In this document: positions 43,837 to 51,485 of the stretch, one piece after another
Numbering within the stretch: position 1 is the first letter of the stretch
Layout of the letters: each line of letters starts with the position of its first letter
Origin: Lachnospiraceae bacterium
GTDB taxonomy: Bacteria; Bacillota; Clostridia; Lachnospirales; Lachnospiraceae
Assembly: GCA_910574805.1 (NCBI GenBank)
Contig: CAJTCV010000021.1
Location: 1 to 64,000 of the forward strand
Direction: 5' to 3'
Length of the DNA: 64,000 bases
The notes under the pieces: generated by a model
Told to the model about the DNA's origin: nothing
The model's input: only the letters and a program-made list of their open reading frames with translations
Databases searched by the model: none
Position numbers and translations under genes: made by a program

Positions 43837-44346
43837 TCAGCAGCTCACGGTCCTTTGGGTCTCAGCCATCAACAGCGAAAGCACCCGGTAAAGGGGACGG
43901 TACAAGACTGCACAAAGCAGCACATTTCCGGCACAGTGAAGCAGGTCAAAATAAAGCCCGGCTCCCCAGTACGCCACCCCCGCTCCCGGACCGCCTGTTA
44001 CAAAATAAGGGATTGCGCACAGAAAACCAAAGCACAGTCCGAAGATCCCGGAGATCATGCTCCACAAAATTACAGAATCGCTTTTGATCAGCAGCACGAC
44101 CAGAGCGAAAATACTCCATATATACAGATAGCTGACCCACCAGATGCCAAATCCGTAAAAAAGGCCTTCCAGCATGACAAAAGCATAGATGATGGCAAAT
44201 ACCCGTTTTCCAAAGGTCCGTGTATACAATATGATCAAAAGCGTAACGATCTCAATATTCGGCAGAAACTGCATCCCCACCTGACCGGCGAACAGGAGTG
44301 CCGTCAGCATGGACGATATCACCAGCATTTTTGTATTCATCCGCAT
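43837..44346 (-). CDS. ECF transporter S component, probable B12 or precursor uptake
   Basis: This 169-residue protein has five or six membrane helices (LVISSMLTALLFAGQVGMQF, IEIVTLLIILYTRTFGKRVF, VFAIIYAFVMLEGLFYGFGI, WSMISGIFGLCFGFLCAIPY). S components bind one vitamin and recruit the shared ECF energising module encoded elsewhere. It lies 7 bases after the DUF4430 gene, behind a cobalamin riboswitch, so cobalamin or cobinamide is the probable substrate, as for CbrT-type proteins. Its sequence alone does not identify the ligand. Confidence 0.82.
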   Translation of the reverse strand: MRMNTKMLVISSMLTALLFAGQVGMQFLPNIEIVTLLIILYTRTFGKRVFAIIYAFVMLEGLFYGFGIWWVSYLYIWSIFALVVLLIKSDSVILWSMISGIFGLCFGFLCAIPYFVTGGPGAGVAYWGAGLYFDLLHCAGNVLLCAVLYRPLYRVLSLLMAETQRTVSC

Positions 44347-44353
44347 GTCTCTC

Positions 44354-44752
44354 TCAATACCCCTCAGTGAGCGTCAGCTCAAACACATCTCCATCTGCAA
44401 TCGGCGTCTGTGTGGCGGAAGTGTTCACGGTCTCGCCGCCTTTTGTCAGGCACCACCACTGCTGCCTGGATTCTTCCGCGGTCTCGCCGTCCACAGAAAT
44501 AATGTAAAGACCGTAAGGTCCTTCTTCGCCTTCTGCCAGACCCTCCGCTTCCAACACGGCTCCTAAAAACTCCTCATCCGTCTGGTAAGTGAATTCCTTT
44601 TCACCGGCGTCGGCATGAACTACCTTTACCGTGATTTCCTTTTCTCCCGCCACACCCCTGGGGGCAAACTTCTGGTATCCCAATACTGCCCCAGGGCAAA
44701 GCACTAAAAGAAGCGCTGCAGTAATTAAAATTGCTTTCTTATCCTTGTTCAT
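44354..44752 (-). CDS. DUF4430 membrane-anchored protein, probable corrinoid binder
   Basis: This 132-residue protein has an N-terminal signal or anchor helix (KKAILITAALLLVLCPGAVL) and an extracellular DUF4430 domain: EFTYQTDEEFLGAVLEAEG, GLYIISVDGETAEESRQQWW and a C-terminal GDVFELTLTEGY. DUF4430 is related to the C-terminal domain of animal transcobalamin and intrinsic factor, which covers bound cobalamin. Together with the riboswitch upstream and the S component downstream it forms a B12 uptake unit in which this protein presents the corrinoid to the membrane carrier. Confidence 0.85.
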   Translation of the reverse strand: MNKDKKAILITAALLLVLCPGAVLGYQKFAPRGVAGEKEITVKVVHADAGEKEFTYQTDEEFLGAVLEAEGLAEGEEGPYGLYIISVDGETAEESRQQWWCLTKGGETVNTSATQTPIADGDVFELTLTEGY

Positions 44753-44828
44753 TTTCGTCCTCTCAATCCGGTTAATCAGTTACACGTTTTCTCACCGGTC
44801 CCCCGCAGAGTCTTCCGATAACTGCGCA

Positions 44829-44862
44829 TAAAAGAAGCAGGCCTGCCTTACGTCAGACCTGC
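44829..44862 (-). terminator. riboswitch expression-platform terminator
   Basis: On the minus strand GCAGGTCT pairs with AGGCCTGC around a 10-base loop and is followed by TTCTTTTA. It lies between the cobalamin aptamer and the DUF4430 start, where a ligand-controlled terminator is expected. Confidence 0.75.
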
Positions 44863-45030
44863 ACCTGTTGCGCTTGTGTGGAATGCATGGCCCTGCAAGG
44901 AAGCTTCATTCCGCCTGTCTTTGGTAACCTGGCTCGCAGAAGACATCGTATGCTCTGCTTACAGTGACCGCATCGCTCAGGCTTCGCACCTGATTCCCCT
45001 TGGACAGACTTATATGATGTTGTCATCTTA
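44863..45030 (-). ncRNA. cobalamin riboswitch
   Basis: Minus-strand sequence shows the conserved cobalamin aptamer pieces in order: AAGGGGAATCAGGTGCGAAG, CCTGAGCGATGCGGTCACTG, TAAGCAG, and the B12-box-like GAGCCAGGTTACC (about 44925-44941), then a distal hairpin and a terminator. These match the known core (GGTG, GC..CACTGT, GCCAGG..ACC). It precedes DUF4430 and an ECF S component, both of which it should switch off when cobalamin is abundant. Boundaries are approximate. Confidence 0.9.
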
Positions 45031-45111
45031 GCATCGGAATCAGATTTTGTCAAATTTTTATTTTGTGAAAGTTCCCACAGAATGCATGGCCTTTATCCAT
45101 CACCAAATTCA

Positions 45112-45230
45112 TCAATGACCGGTTCCCCAGGCCTCAATGAGTTTCATATAGTAAAACGCTTCCGAGATCGCTGCGTTCCGACATTTTGATTTTCCCTCCA
45201 GCGCCGCCTCCAGATCCAGTTCCTGAAGCA
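45112..45230 (-). pseudogene. remnant of an AlbA_2/HATPase_c_4 regulator gene
   Basis: On the minus strand this reads SKCRNAAISEAFYYMKLIEA then WGTGH and a stop. The pattern (R-N-x-x-I-x-E-x-F-Y-x-x-x-L-I-E-x-W-G-T-G) is typical of the C-terminal ATPase-like part of AlbA_2-domain proteins. Only about 38 codons are left, with a premature stop after WGTGH. It lies between the B12 locus and the GH3 gene. Confidence 0.55.
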
Positions 45231-45248
45231 TCTACATATCAAAGCTTT

Positions 45249-47711
45249 TCACTCCCCTGTCAGTCTTCGAACCAGCTTCCACACCCGTCCCGCGCTGCGC
45301 CGGATAGCCGTTTCCGGGAGCGTTCCCTCTTTATACGCACGGCGGATATTTTCATCATCCTCCGGGTTTCCCGGCATAATAAGATCATTTCCCGCCGCTA
45401 TGCATTTCCACGGGATACTTCCGTCCTCTGGGACTGTCGTATTCCAGTCGGACATGATGACGCCGTCATATCCCCATTCTTCACGGGCGATCGCGGTACA
45501 GAGAGCCCGGCTGTTGGCCGCATGGACGCCGTTGATCTGGTTATAAGAAGACATCATGGCTGCCGGCGCGGATTTTTTCACCGCGATCTCAAATCCCCGC
45601 AGATAGATCTCCCGGAGCGCCCGTTCGGTTATGCGGACGTCGACTCCCATCCGGTTGTCCTCCTGATTGTTGCATGCAAAATGCTTGATCGTCACTCCGC
45701 ATCCCCTGCGGCTCTGCACGCCTTCTGTCACCGCCGATGCCAGAAGTCCGGAGAGCAGAGGATCTTCCGAATAATACTCAAAGTTGCGTCCGCACAGTGG
45801 ATTTCGGTGGATATTCATACCCGGGGCCAGCCAGAGATCCACATGGAATTCTTTCATTTCTTCTGCCACAGCCGCTCCGAATTCCCGCATCAGTTCCATG
45901 TCCCATGACTGCGCCAGCGCCGTGCCCACCGGAAACGCCGTGCAGAACTGATACCAGGTATCGGCGCCCTCATGGTGCACGGTCTCTTCCAGAAAGCCGT
46001 TTTCCAGGGAACCCAGAACACCGACGCCGTAGACACAGTCCGTGCTGCTGTCCACTTCATAGCTCTGCCGCAGGCGAAGTCCAGCCGGGCCGTCCGCCAT
46101 GATCAGGGAGCGGACGCCGTATTTTTCTTCCAGCGCTTCCGTCGTCTCCCCGGCGGAGCCGGGCACCCGGACCCCGGAGGAACCCAGCGTACTGGTGCCC
46201 TTCGTGATGTTTCCGTACAGAAGCGGAATCAGTTCCTCCGCAGGAACCTCCTCCGCCAGAAAATCATCTTTCTGACAGGTCCGCTTCTTCTCCTTCTGAG
46301 GAGTAAGTGTTAAATTGGGTACTCTCTGTTCTCTGGCCAGTTCCATCCATTCTTTGAATTTTCTTCCGGCTGCCTCCGGCGCAGGAAGCGTATCCAACGC
46401 CGGAAATTCCATGCCGCTGTATACGGTCTTTTCCAACACGGTCTGCTTTTGAACCGTAAGCAGAGAAACAAGCTGCAGGGACTTTGCATGATTCCCGATC
46501 CATAAACCGTAAGTTCCTGCTTCCACGATCCACGCATGCAGCGATTCAGAAAATCCGGCAAGGTACGGCCACTCAACGGATACGGTAAGCCGCTCTTCTT
46601 CCCCGGGATTCAGACAGCCGGTCTTTGTAAAACCGACCAGACGCTGATATTCCTTTGCGCCGCCGGTCTGGGGCAGGGTCACATAGGCCTGCACCACTTC
46701 TCTTCCCGCATAATGGTTTCCGGTATTTTTCACAGATACCGCTGCTTCCACACCCCGCTCTGTCTCCCGGCACCCTTCAAACTTTATGGAAAAGCCTGTG
46801 TAGGAAAGTCCATATCCAAACGGAAACAAGGGCTCTATGCCAAAACTGTCAAAACAGCGGTAGCCCACATAAATCCCTTCCCGGTATTCTTCTGTTTCCA
46901 GATTTCCGTTTAAGTATCCAAAGCTTTCCGCAGAAGGATAGTCTTTATATCGCCTGGCCCAGGTGGTCGTAAGCCTCCCTCCAGGTACGGCCCGGCCAAA
47001 CAGCACATCCGCGGCGGCATGACCTCCCTCCTGTCCCGGCAGAGAAAGAAGCAAAACCGCTTTTATATGTTCCGTTTTTTTCAGGATATCGGTCAGCTCT
47101 ACAGGCGCGCCCACGTTTAAAAGCAGGATGATGGGAACGCCGGATTCATTCAGGCAGCAAAGATCCTCCTGTTCTTTTCTGCTTAAATAATAATCGCCTT
47201 CTTCCCTTCTTCGGTCTTTTCCTTCGCCGGCAATACGACTGATCACATAGACCGCAGCCGAAGCACCTTTCAGATCCTCTGCTTCGATCTTCCGTCCGTC
47301 CGGCAGGACAAACGGATGCTCCGCATAAGCGTCGAACGGATTTTTCACCTGTTTTGCACGGTTCAGAATTTTCTCTTTCCATGCAAGTCGGGCTGCCTCA
47401 TAACGCTTCTCATAGTCTTCGATCCAGCATTCGCTGGTGATCACCGCTCCCGCTGCCCTGAGGCCCTGACAAACGGAGATACTTTCCCGGCTGTTCACAT
47501 CTCCGGAGCCGATGCCTCCTTTTACCGTGCGCACCGCGCCGCCGCCGAACAGCGCCAACGGCCTGGAAGCATCCAGCGGAAGGACCTCTTCATTTTTCAA
47601 CAGAACCATGCCTTCCGCCGCTGCCCTTCTCGCCAGCCAGCCATGCAAAAGCTCACGTTCAGATCTTTGGTTATTCTGTGCTCCGCTGTGATTCTGATCT
47701 GTATTCCTCAT
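45249..47711 (-). CDS. GH3 beta-glucosidase with swapped domain order
   Basis: This 820-residue enzyme removes beta-linked glucose from oligosaccharides. The usual GH3 order is reversed. The alpha/beta sandwich comes first (GMVLLKNEEVLPLDASRPLA, LLNVGAPVELTDI, LLSLPGQEGGHAAADVLFG, FPFGYGLSYTGF, then a fibronectin-III-like part), and the TIM barrel follows from about residue 480 (MADGPAGLRL, WLAPGMNIHRNPLCGRNFEY, KHFACNNQEDNR, nucleophile Asp in GVIMSDWNTT near 775). This arrangement is known from Ruminococcus albus and Butyrivibrio enzymes. No signal peptide is present, so it is cytoplasmic. The ATG at 47711 follows AGGAGGGTAAC. It is the last gene of an ABC import operon. Confidence 0.92.
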   Translation of the reverse strand: MRNTDQNHSGAQNNQRSERELLHGWLARRAAAEGMVLLKNEEVLPLDASRPLALFGGGAVRTVKGGIGSGDVNSRESISVCQGLRAAGAVITSECWIEDYEKRYEAARLAWKEKILNRAKQVKNPFDAYAEHPFVLPDGRKIEAEDLKGASAAVYVISRIAGEGKDRRREEGDYYLSRKEQEDLCCLNESGVPIILLLNVGAPVELTDILKKTEHIKAVLLLSLPGQEGGHAAADVLFGRAVPGGRLTTTWARRYKDYPSAESFGYLNGNLETEEYREGIYVGYRCFDSFGIEPLFPFGYGLSYTGFSIKFEGCRETERGVEAAVSVKNTGNHYAGREVVQAYVTLPQTGGAKEYQRLVGFTKTGCLNPGEEERLTVSVEWPYLAGFSESLHAWIVEAGTYGLWIGNHAKSLQLVSLLTVQKQTVLEKTVYSGMEFPALDTLPAPEAAGRKFKEWMELAREQRVPNLTLTPQKEKKRTCQKDDFLAEEVPAEELIPLLYGNITKGTSTLGSSGVRVPGSAGETTEALEEKYGVRSLIMADGPAGLRLRQSYEVDSSTDCVYGVGVLGSLENGFLEETVHHEGADTWYQFCTAFPVGTALAQSWDMELMREFGAAVAEEMKEFHVDLWLAPGMNIHRNPLCGRNFEYYSEDPLLSGLLASAVTEGVQSRRGCGVTIKHFACNNQEDNRMGVDVRITERALREIYLRGFEIAVKKSAPAAMMSSYNQINGVHAANSRALCTAIAREEWGYDGVIMSDWNTTVPEDGSIPWKCIAAGNDLIMPGNPEDDENIRRAYKEGTLPETAIRRSAGRVWKLVRRLTGE

Positions 47712-47888
47712 GTTACCCTCCTGAGATTCAAAAATATAACAAGAAAAAAGAAGAACTGCTGCAGCTTCCTTCCTCATCTGAAAAGCTCCGTACTGCAGCA
47801 GTCATTTCTATTTGATATAAACGGCACTGATTGCCTGCATCCGCAGAGGCGCGCAGACGCGGATTTTGCGAATGCAGGACCCGCGTCA

Positions 47889-47916
47889 GATGCTCCCTGG
47901 AGCATCCAGCCGCACA
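47889..47916 (+). repeat. dispersed palindromic repeat, family 2, copy 1
   Basis: This 28-base stretch (GATGCTCCCTGGAGCATCCA then GCCGCACA) contains a perfect 8-bp hairpin. It recurs in reverse complement at 63851-63878 with three mismatches. It lies between the permease and GH3 genes. Confidence 0.7.
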
Positions 47917-47960
47917 AGTGGACGTTTTTTTTACGCCGGATATATAAAATTATGCAGTTT

Positions 47961-48806
47961 TTACTCTTTTACACCGCCGAGCGTCACACCCGCAATGATA
48001 TATTTGGACAAAAGCAGATATACCAGAATGATCGGAACGATAGCGACCAGAATCATGGTATAGATCTTGCCCATATCAAAGTTCATATAGTCCGCGCCCC
48101 TGAGCGTCGCGATCAGAATCGGGACGGTCATCTTCTCCTTTGACTGGATCACCAGCGCCGGGACGAAGTAGTTGTTCCAGGAGCTTACAAACGTAAAAAT
48201 TGCCTGCACCGCGATGGCCGGTTTCATAATCGGAAGCACGATCTGGTTAAATGTCCGGAACTCTCCGCAGCCATCGATCCTTGCCGCCTCCACAAGGGAC
48301 ATGGGAAGAGACGACTGCAGATAGCTGTACATGAAATAAAAGACGGACGGAGCGGCAATGGACGGGAGGATCAGAGGAAGCAGGGAGTCATACATTCCCA
48401 TATTCGTGATCAGTCTGAGAAATCCCATAGCCGTTACCTGCGTGGGCATCACGAGAATCGCCATGATAAAGGTAAACGCCGCCTTCTTTAATTTAAAATC
48501 ATACGCGTACAGACCATAGGCTGTCAAGGCCGAAAAATAAGTAGCAATCGCAGCGGAGCAGCCGGAGACAATCAAACTGTTCAGAATTCCCCGGAACATG
48601 GGGAACGTTCCGTCGTTGGCCACATTTTTCAGATTGGTAAACAGATAACTGCCCGGCAGCGCCGAAAATCCTTTCTGCAGGTCTGCGTGCGATCTTGTTG
48701 CGTTGATAAACAGAATGTAGAAGAAAAACAGGCACATAAATGACAGAATGATCAGTACCACATGCGCCACGATACTCCGTAAATGACTGGGCTGTTTTGA
48801 TTTCAT
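47961..48806 (-). CDS. carbohydrate ABC transporter permease (MalG type)
   Basis: This 281-residue permease has six membrane helices (IVAHVVLIILSFMCLFFFYI, TYFSALTAYGLYAYDFK, AAFTFIMAILVMPTQVTAMG and others) and the cytoplasmic EAA loop EAARIDGCGEFRTFNQIVLP, which docks the ATPase. The frame is open to 48956, but AGGAGGGG before the ATG at 48806 decides the start. It lies four bases after the partner permease gene. No ATPase gene is adjacent; such importers usually share an MsmX-like ATPase encoded elsewhere. Confidence 0.92.
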   Translation of the reverse strand: MKSKQPSHLRSIVAHVVLIILSFMCLFFFYILFINATRSHADLQKGFSALPGSYLFTNLKNVANDGTFPMFRGILNSLIVSGCSAAIATYFSALTAYGLYAYDFKLKKAAFTFIMAILVMPTQVTAMGFLRLITNMGMYDSLLPLILPSIAAPSVFYFMYSYLQSSLPMSLVEAARIDGCGEFRTFNQIVLPIMKPAIAVQAIFTFVSSWNNYFVPALVIQSKEKMTVPILIATLRGADYMNFDMGKIYTMILVAIVPIILVYLLLSKYIIAGVTLGGVKE

Positions 48807-48810
48807 AACT

Positions 48811-49764
48811 CTATCCCCTCCTGCTCTGTTTTTTTGCTTTCTTCGCCGCGGCTTTGGAACCGTCAGGATCATCATTGTTCGTGATTCGGTATACAAAGAA
48901 GCACAGAATGCCGCTGACAATAAACAGATAGACCGAAAGTGCGCCTGCCATGCCATAATTCCGGCTCTTCAGATGGCTGTTCAGGAACATGATCAGTGTC
49001 ATGGACGTACGGTCCGGCGTACCCTGACCATTGGTCAGAATCTGAGGCACGTCAAACATCTGCAGGCCGCCGATAATCGCCGTGATCAGGGTGTAGGCAA
49101 GGATTGGGCGTATCTGCGGAAGCGTGATATAGAAAAACCGCTGAAAACTGTTGCACCCGTCCAGGTCGGAAGCCTCGAACACATCCGGGCTGATTCCCAT
49201 GATCGCCGCCATGAGCATGATCGTGGAATTACCGAACCACATGAGGAAATTCATGAGGCCTACCAGTGATCTGGTGCCAAAGACCGAACCCAGAAAATCA
49301 ACCGGCTCCTTGATCAGCCCTATGGACAGGAGAATCTCATTAACCGGCCCGTTATTGGAGAACATGGTAAAGAACAGCATTGCAAACGCGGATGCCATGA
49401 TCAAATTGGGCAGATAGATCACAACCTTGAAAAACTGCGTCCCATGGATCTTAAGCCGGGCATCCACGAACCATTCCGCCAGCACCAGAGCAATCACGAT
49501 CTGGGGAATGAACCCCACAATCCACAGAATCAGCGTATTGGCCGCGTATTTGAGCATGTCTGATTTCAGAAGGCTGATATAATTCTCCATCCCGATAAAA
49601 TTGGGTCCGACTTCCTTGATACCAGAACGATAATATTCAAAAAAGCTGTACCGGATCGTATCCAGAAGCGGTATAAATGAAAATATGAAAAAACTTACAA
49701 AAAACGGAAGAATAAAGAAATATCCCCATTTCGAATAGTCAATCTTTTTATTTCTGGACTTCAT
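48811..49764 (-). CDS. carbohydrate ABC transporter permease (MalF/UgpA type)
   Basis: This 317-residue permease has helices such as WGYFFILPFFVSFFIFSFIP and LLIGFIPQIVIALVLAEWF-type segments, and an EAA-like loop EASDLDGCNSFQRFFYITLP. The start at 49764 has AAAGGAAC nine bases upstream; a GTG two codons earlier is too close to it. It follows the binding-protein gene by 65 bases and precedes the second permease by four. The pair forms the channel for a beta-glucan oligosaccharide, inferred from the glycosidase and phosphorylases alongside. Confidence 0.92.
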   Translation of the reverse strand: MKSRNKKIDYSKWGYFFILPFFVSFFIFSFIPLLDTIRYSFFEYYRSGIKEVGPNFIGMENYISLLKSDMLKYAANTLILWIVGFIPQIVIALVLAEWFVDARLKIHGTQFFKVVIYLPNLIMASAFAMLFFTMFSNNGPVNEILLSIGLIKEPVDFLGSVFGTRSLVGLMNFLMWFGNSTIMLMAAIMGISPDVFEASDLDGCNSFQRFFYITLPQIRPILAYTLITAIIGGLQMFDVPQILTNGQGTPDRTSMTLIMFLNSHLKSRNYGMAGALSVYLFIVSGILCFFVYRITNNDDPDGSKAAAKKAKKQSRRG

Positions 49765-49829
49765 AAACACTGTTCCTTTCTTTATCCCTTATGCATCGGG
49801 GCACAAAAGTGCCCCGTACAACTCTCTCT

Positions 49830-51206
49830 TTATTCCGGCCACTGAATCGCTGTAATGTCCGGATAGCGCTCGATAATCGCCGTCTCAAAATTCTCCTTTG
49901 CTTTATCAAAGTCAACTGCTCCCTGGAAATAATCGCTGAACGAATTCTGGAGCAGCTCTACGCATCCCTGATCATAAGCGGAAAGCGGTGCGATCTGGAT
50001 GCTTTCCGCAACCGGAACGAAATACTGGAACGCATTCTGTCCTCCCAGGAATTCAGAAGCATAACTGCTGTCCTCTGCCACTTTCTGCATGCCGCTCTTT
50101 GTATTCGTATAGTCCAGATATTCTTTGGAGATCTTCAGCAGATTCTCCTGGTTCCCTGTAACCGCAAGGATAATGTCTTTTACCTTCTCCGGATTATCGG
50201 TGCCGGTGCATGCATGTACATAAGAGCCTCCCCAGTTATATTCCTGCGGCGGATTGGTAACTCCCCAGACGCCGTCCTCGCCGTCCCAGTTCTTCTTCAG
50301 AGTAAAATCTATGCCCCAGGCCGGGAAAAGGAACGCAAATACATTGGAGGAAGAGCCCATGGTCTTGTTCCAGTCGTCAACCCACTGCCGTTTTACATTT
50401 TTGTCCAGATATCCTGCATCCAGCCATTCTTTGGAATCCTCCACCCAGTCCATGATCTTCTGATCCACCTTGATCGTAGTCTCGCCCGGACTTACCCAGG
50501 GAGCTTCAATGCTGTTCCCGTACAGACGGAACGTATCCGCATAGGAAGCAAAAGTATAATATCCTTTTGCTTTCAGTTCCTCTGCCGTCGCTTTCAGCGT
50601 ATCCCAGTCCTTCACCTTCTCACCAATCGCTTCCGGATCATCGGTGCCGAACACGTCCATGGCGATATCCCGGCGGTATACCAGAAGGCCCGGACAGCAC
50701 TGCCAGGTGGAGCCTCTCTGAACACCGTTCACATCCGAGGCTGTTACTTTTGTAAACTCATACTGGTCTGCCAGATCCGCGTCCGGATCAATCCCAAGAT
50801 CCGTAAGGGGCATGGCCACATCCGCATCCGCGTCTGTATATTTATACACATAATCAACCTCCGACAGGAAAATATCCACCTTGTCGTCCGCTGAAGCATC
50901 CGCCTGTCTTAAGAGCGCCTCATCCAGCTTCTGCTGATAGACTCCGTCCTCATTGGGATTGATGATCCAGTGGATCTCGGTACCGTCATTTAACGTCGTC
51001 ACGGTACCGTCCGTCGAGGTTTCCTTCACCTCCGGATAGACCTCCTCCACACGCTTACGGAACTCGTCATTCCAGCTGTAGACATTGATAACCTTTCCTT
51101 CTTCACCGGACGATGCACCGCCGTCGGATGATTTGCCGCCGCAGCCGGCCAGCGAACCGGCTGCCACAGCCGCAGCTAACAAGACACAGATAACTCTCTT
51201 TTTCAT
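49830..51206 (-). CDS. sugar ABC transporter substrate-binding lipoprotein
   Basis: This 458-residue protein has a lipoprotein signal (RVICVLLAAAVAAGSLAGCG, lipobox Cys about 21), a Ser/Gly linker and a family-1 solute-binding fold (INVYSWNDEFRKRVEEVYPE, VDIFLSEVDYVYKYTDADAD, WQCCPGLLVYRRDIA, YDQGCVELLQNSFSDYFQG). It captures the oligosaccharide outside the cell and delivers it to the two permeases downstream. AGGAGGTTTTTCAA precedes the ATG. It is the first gene of the operon that ends with GH3 and is divergent from the GH94 operon, suggesting shared control from 51207-51485. Confidence 0.93.
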   Translation of the reverse strand: MKKRVICVLLAAAVAAGSLAGCGGKSSDGGASSGEEGKVINVYSWNDEFRKRVEEVYPEVKETSTDGTVTTLNDGTEIHWIINPNEDGVYQQKLDEALLRQADASADDKVDIFLSEVDYVYKYTDADADVAMPLTDLGIDPDADLADQYEFTKVTASDVNGVQRGSTWQCCPGLLVYRRDIAMDVFGTDDPEAIGEKVKDWDTLKATAEELKAKGYYTFASYADTFRLYGNSIEAPWVSPGETTIKVDQKIMDWVEDSKEWLDAGYLDKNVKRQWVDDWNKTMGSSSNVFAFLFPAWGIDFTLKKNWDGEDGVWGVTNPPQEYNWGGSYVHACTGTDNPEKVKDIILAVTGNQENLLKISKEYLDYTNTKSGMQKVAEDSSYASEFLGGQNAFQYFVPVAESIQIAPLSAYDQGCVELLQNSFSDYFQGAVDFDKAKENFETAIIERYPDITAIQWPE

Positions 51207-51485
51207 TTGAAAAACCTCCTGTTATATTTTGTGAAGTAGCTCCTTCACTCGTTTTGTTGCACAAATTATAACGGGATTTTCCGGCGGGATATATTAAAGT
51301 TCTTACCAAAATGTCAAATTCATGACACATTTTTCGTGATTTTATTCTGCAGACGCGCCCCCTGTATCTTCTAATTTGTTTTAGGTCATGATTCTGATAT
51401 TTTTCGCATGGTTTTTATTTATACCGGTCTGTAATATCCTCTATGATAACTTTATCTATATATGTTTTAGAAAGGAGCAGATCTA
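51207..51485. promoter_or_regulatory. divergent promoter region of the beta-glucan operons
   Basis: The gap separates the ABC importer operon (minus) from the phosphorylase operon (plus). A minus-strand TTGACA lies near 51311-51316 with an ATATAT-like -10 17 bases on. The plus strand has AAAGGAGCAG before a TTG start. No clear operator was identified. Confidence 0.5.

Noticed and set aside
44853-45053. Minus-strand 66-codon open frame
   Set aside because: It coincides with the cobalamin riboswitch and is not a gene.
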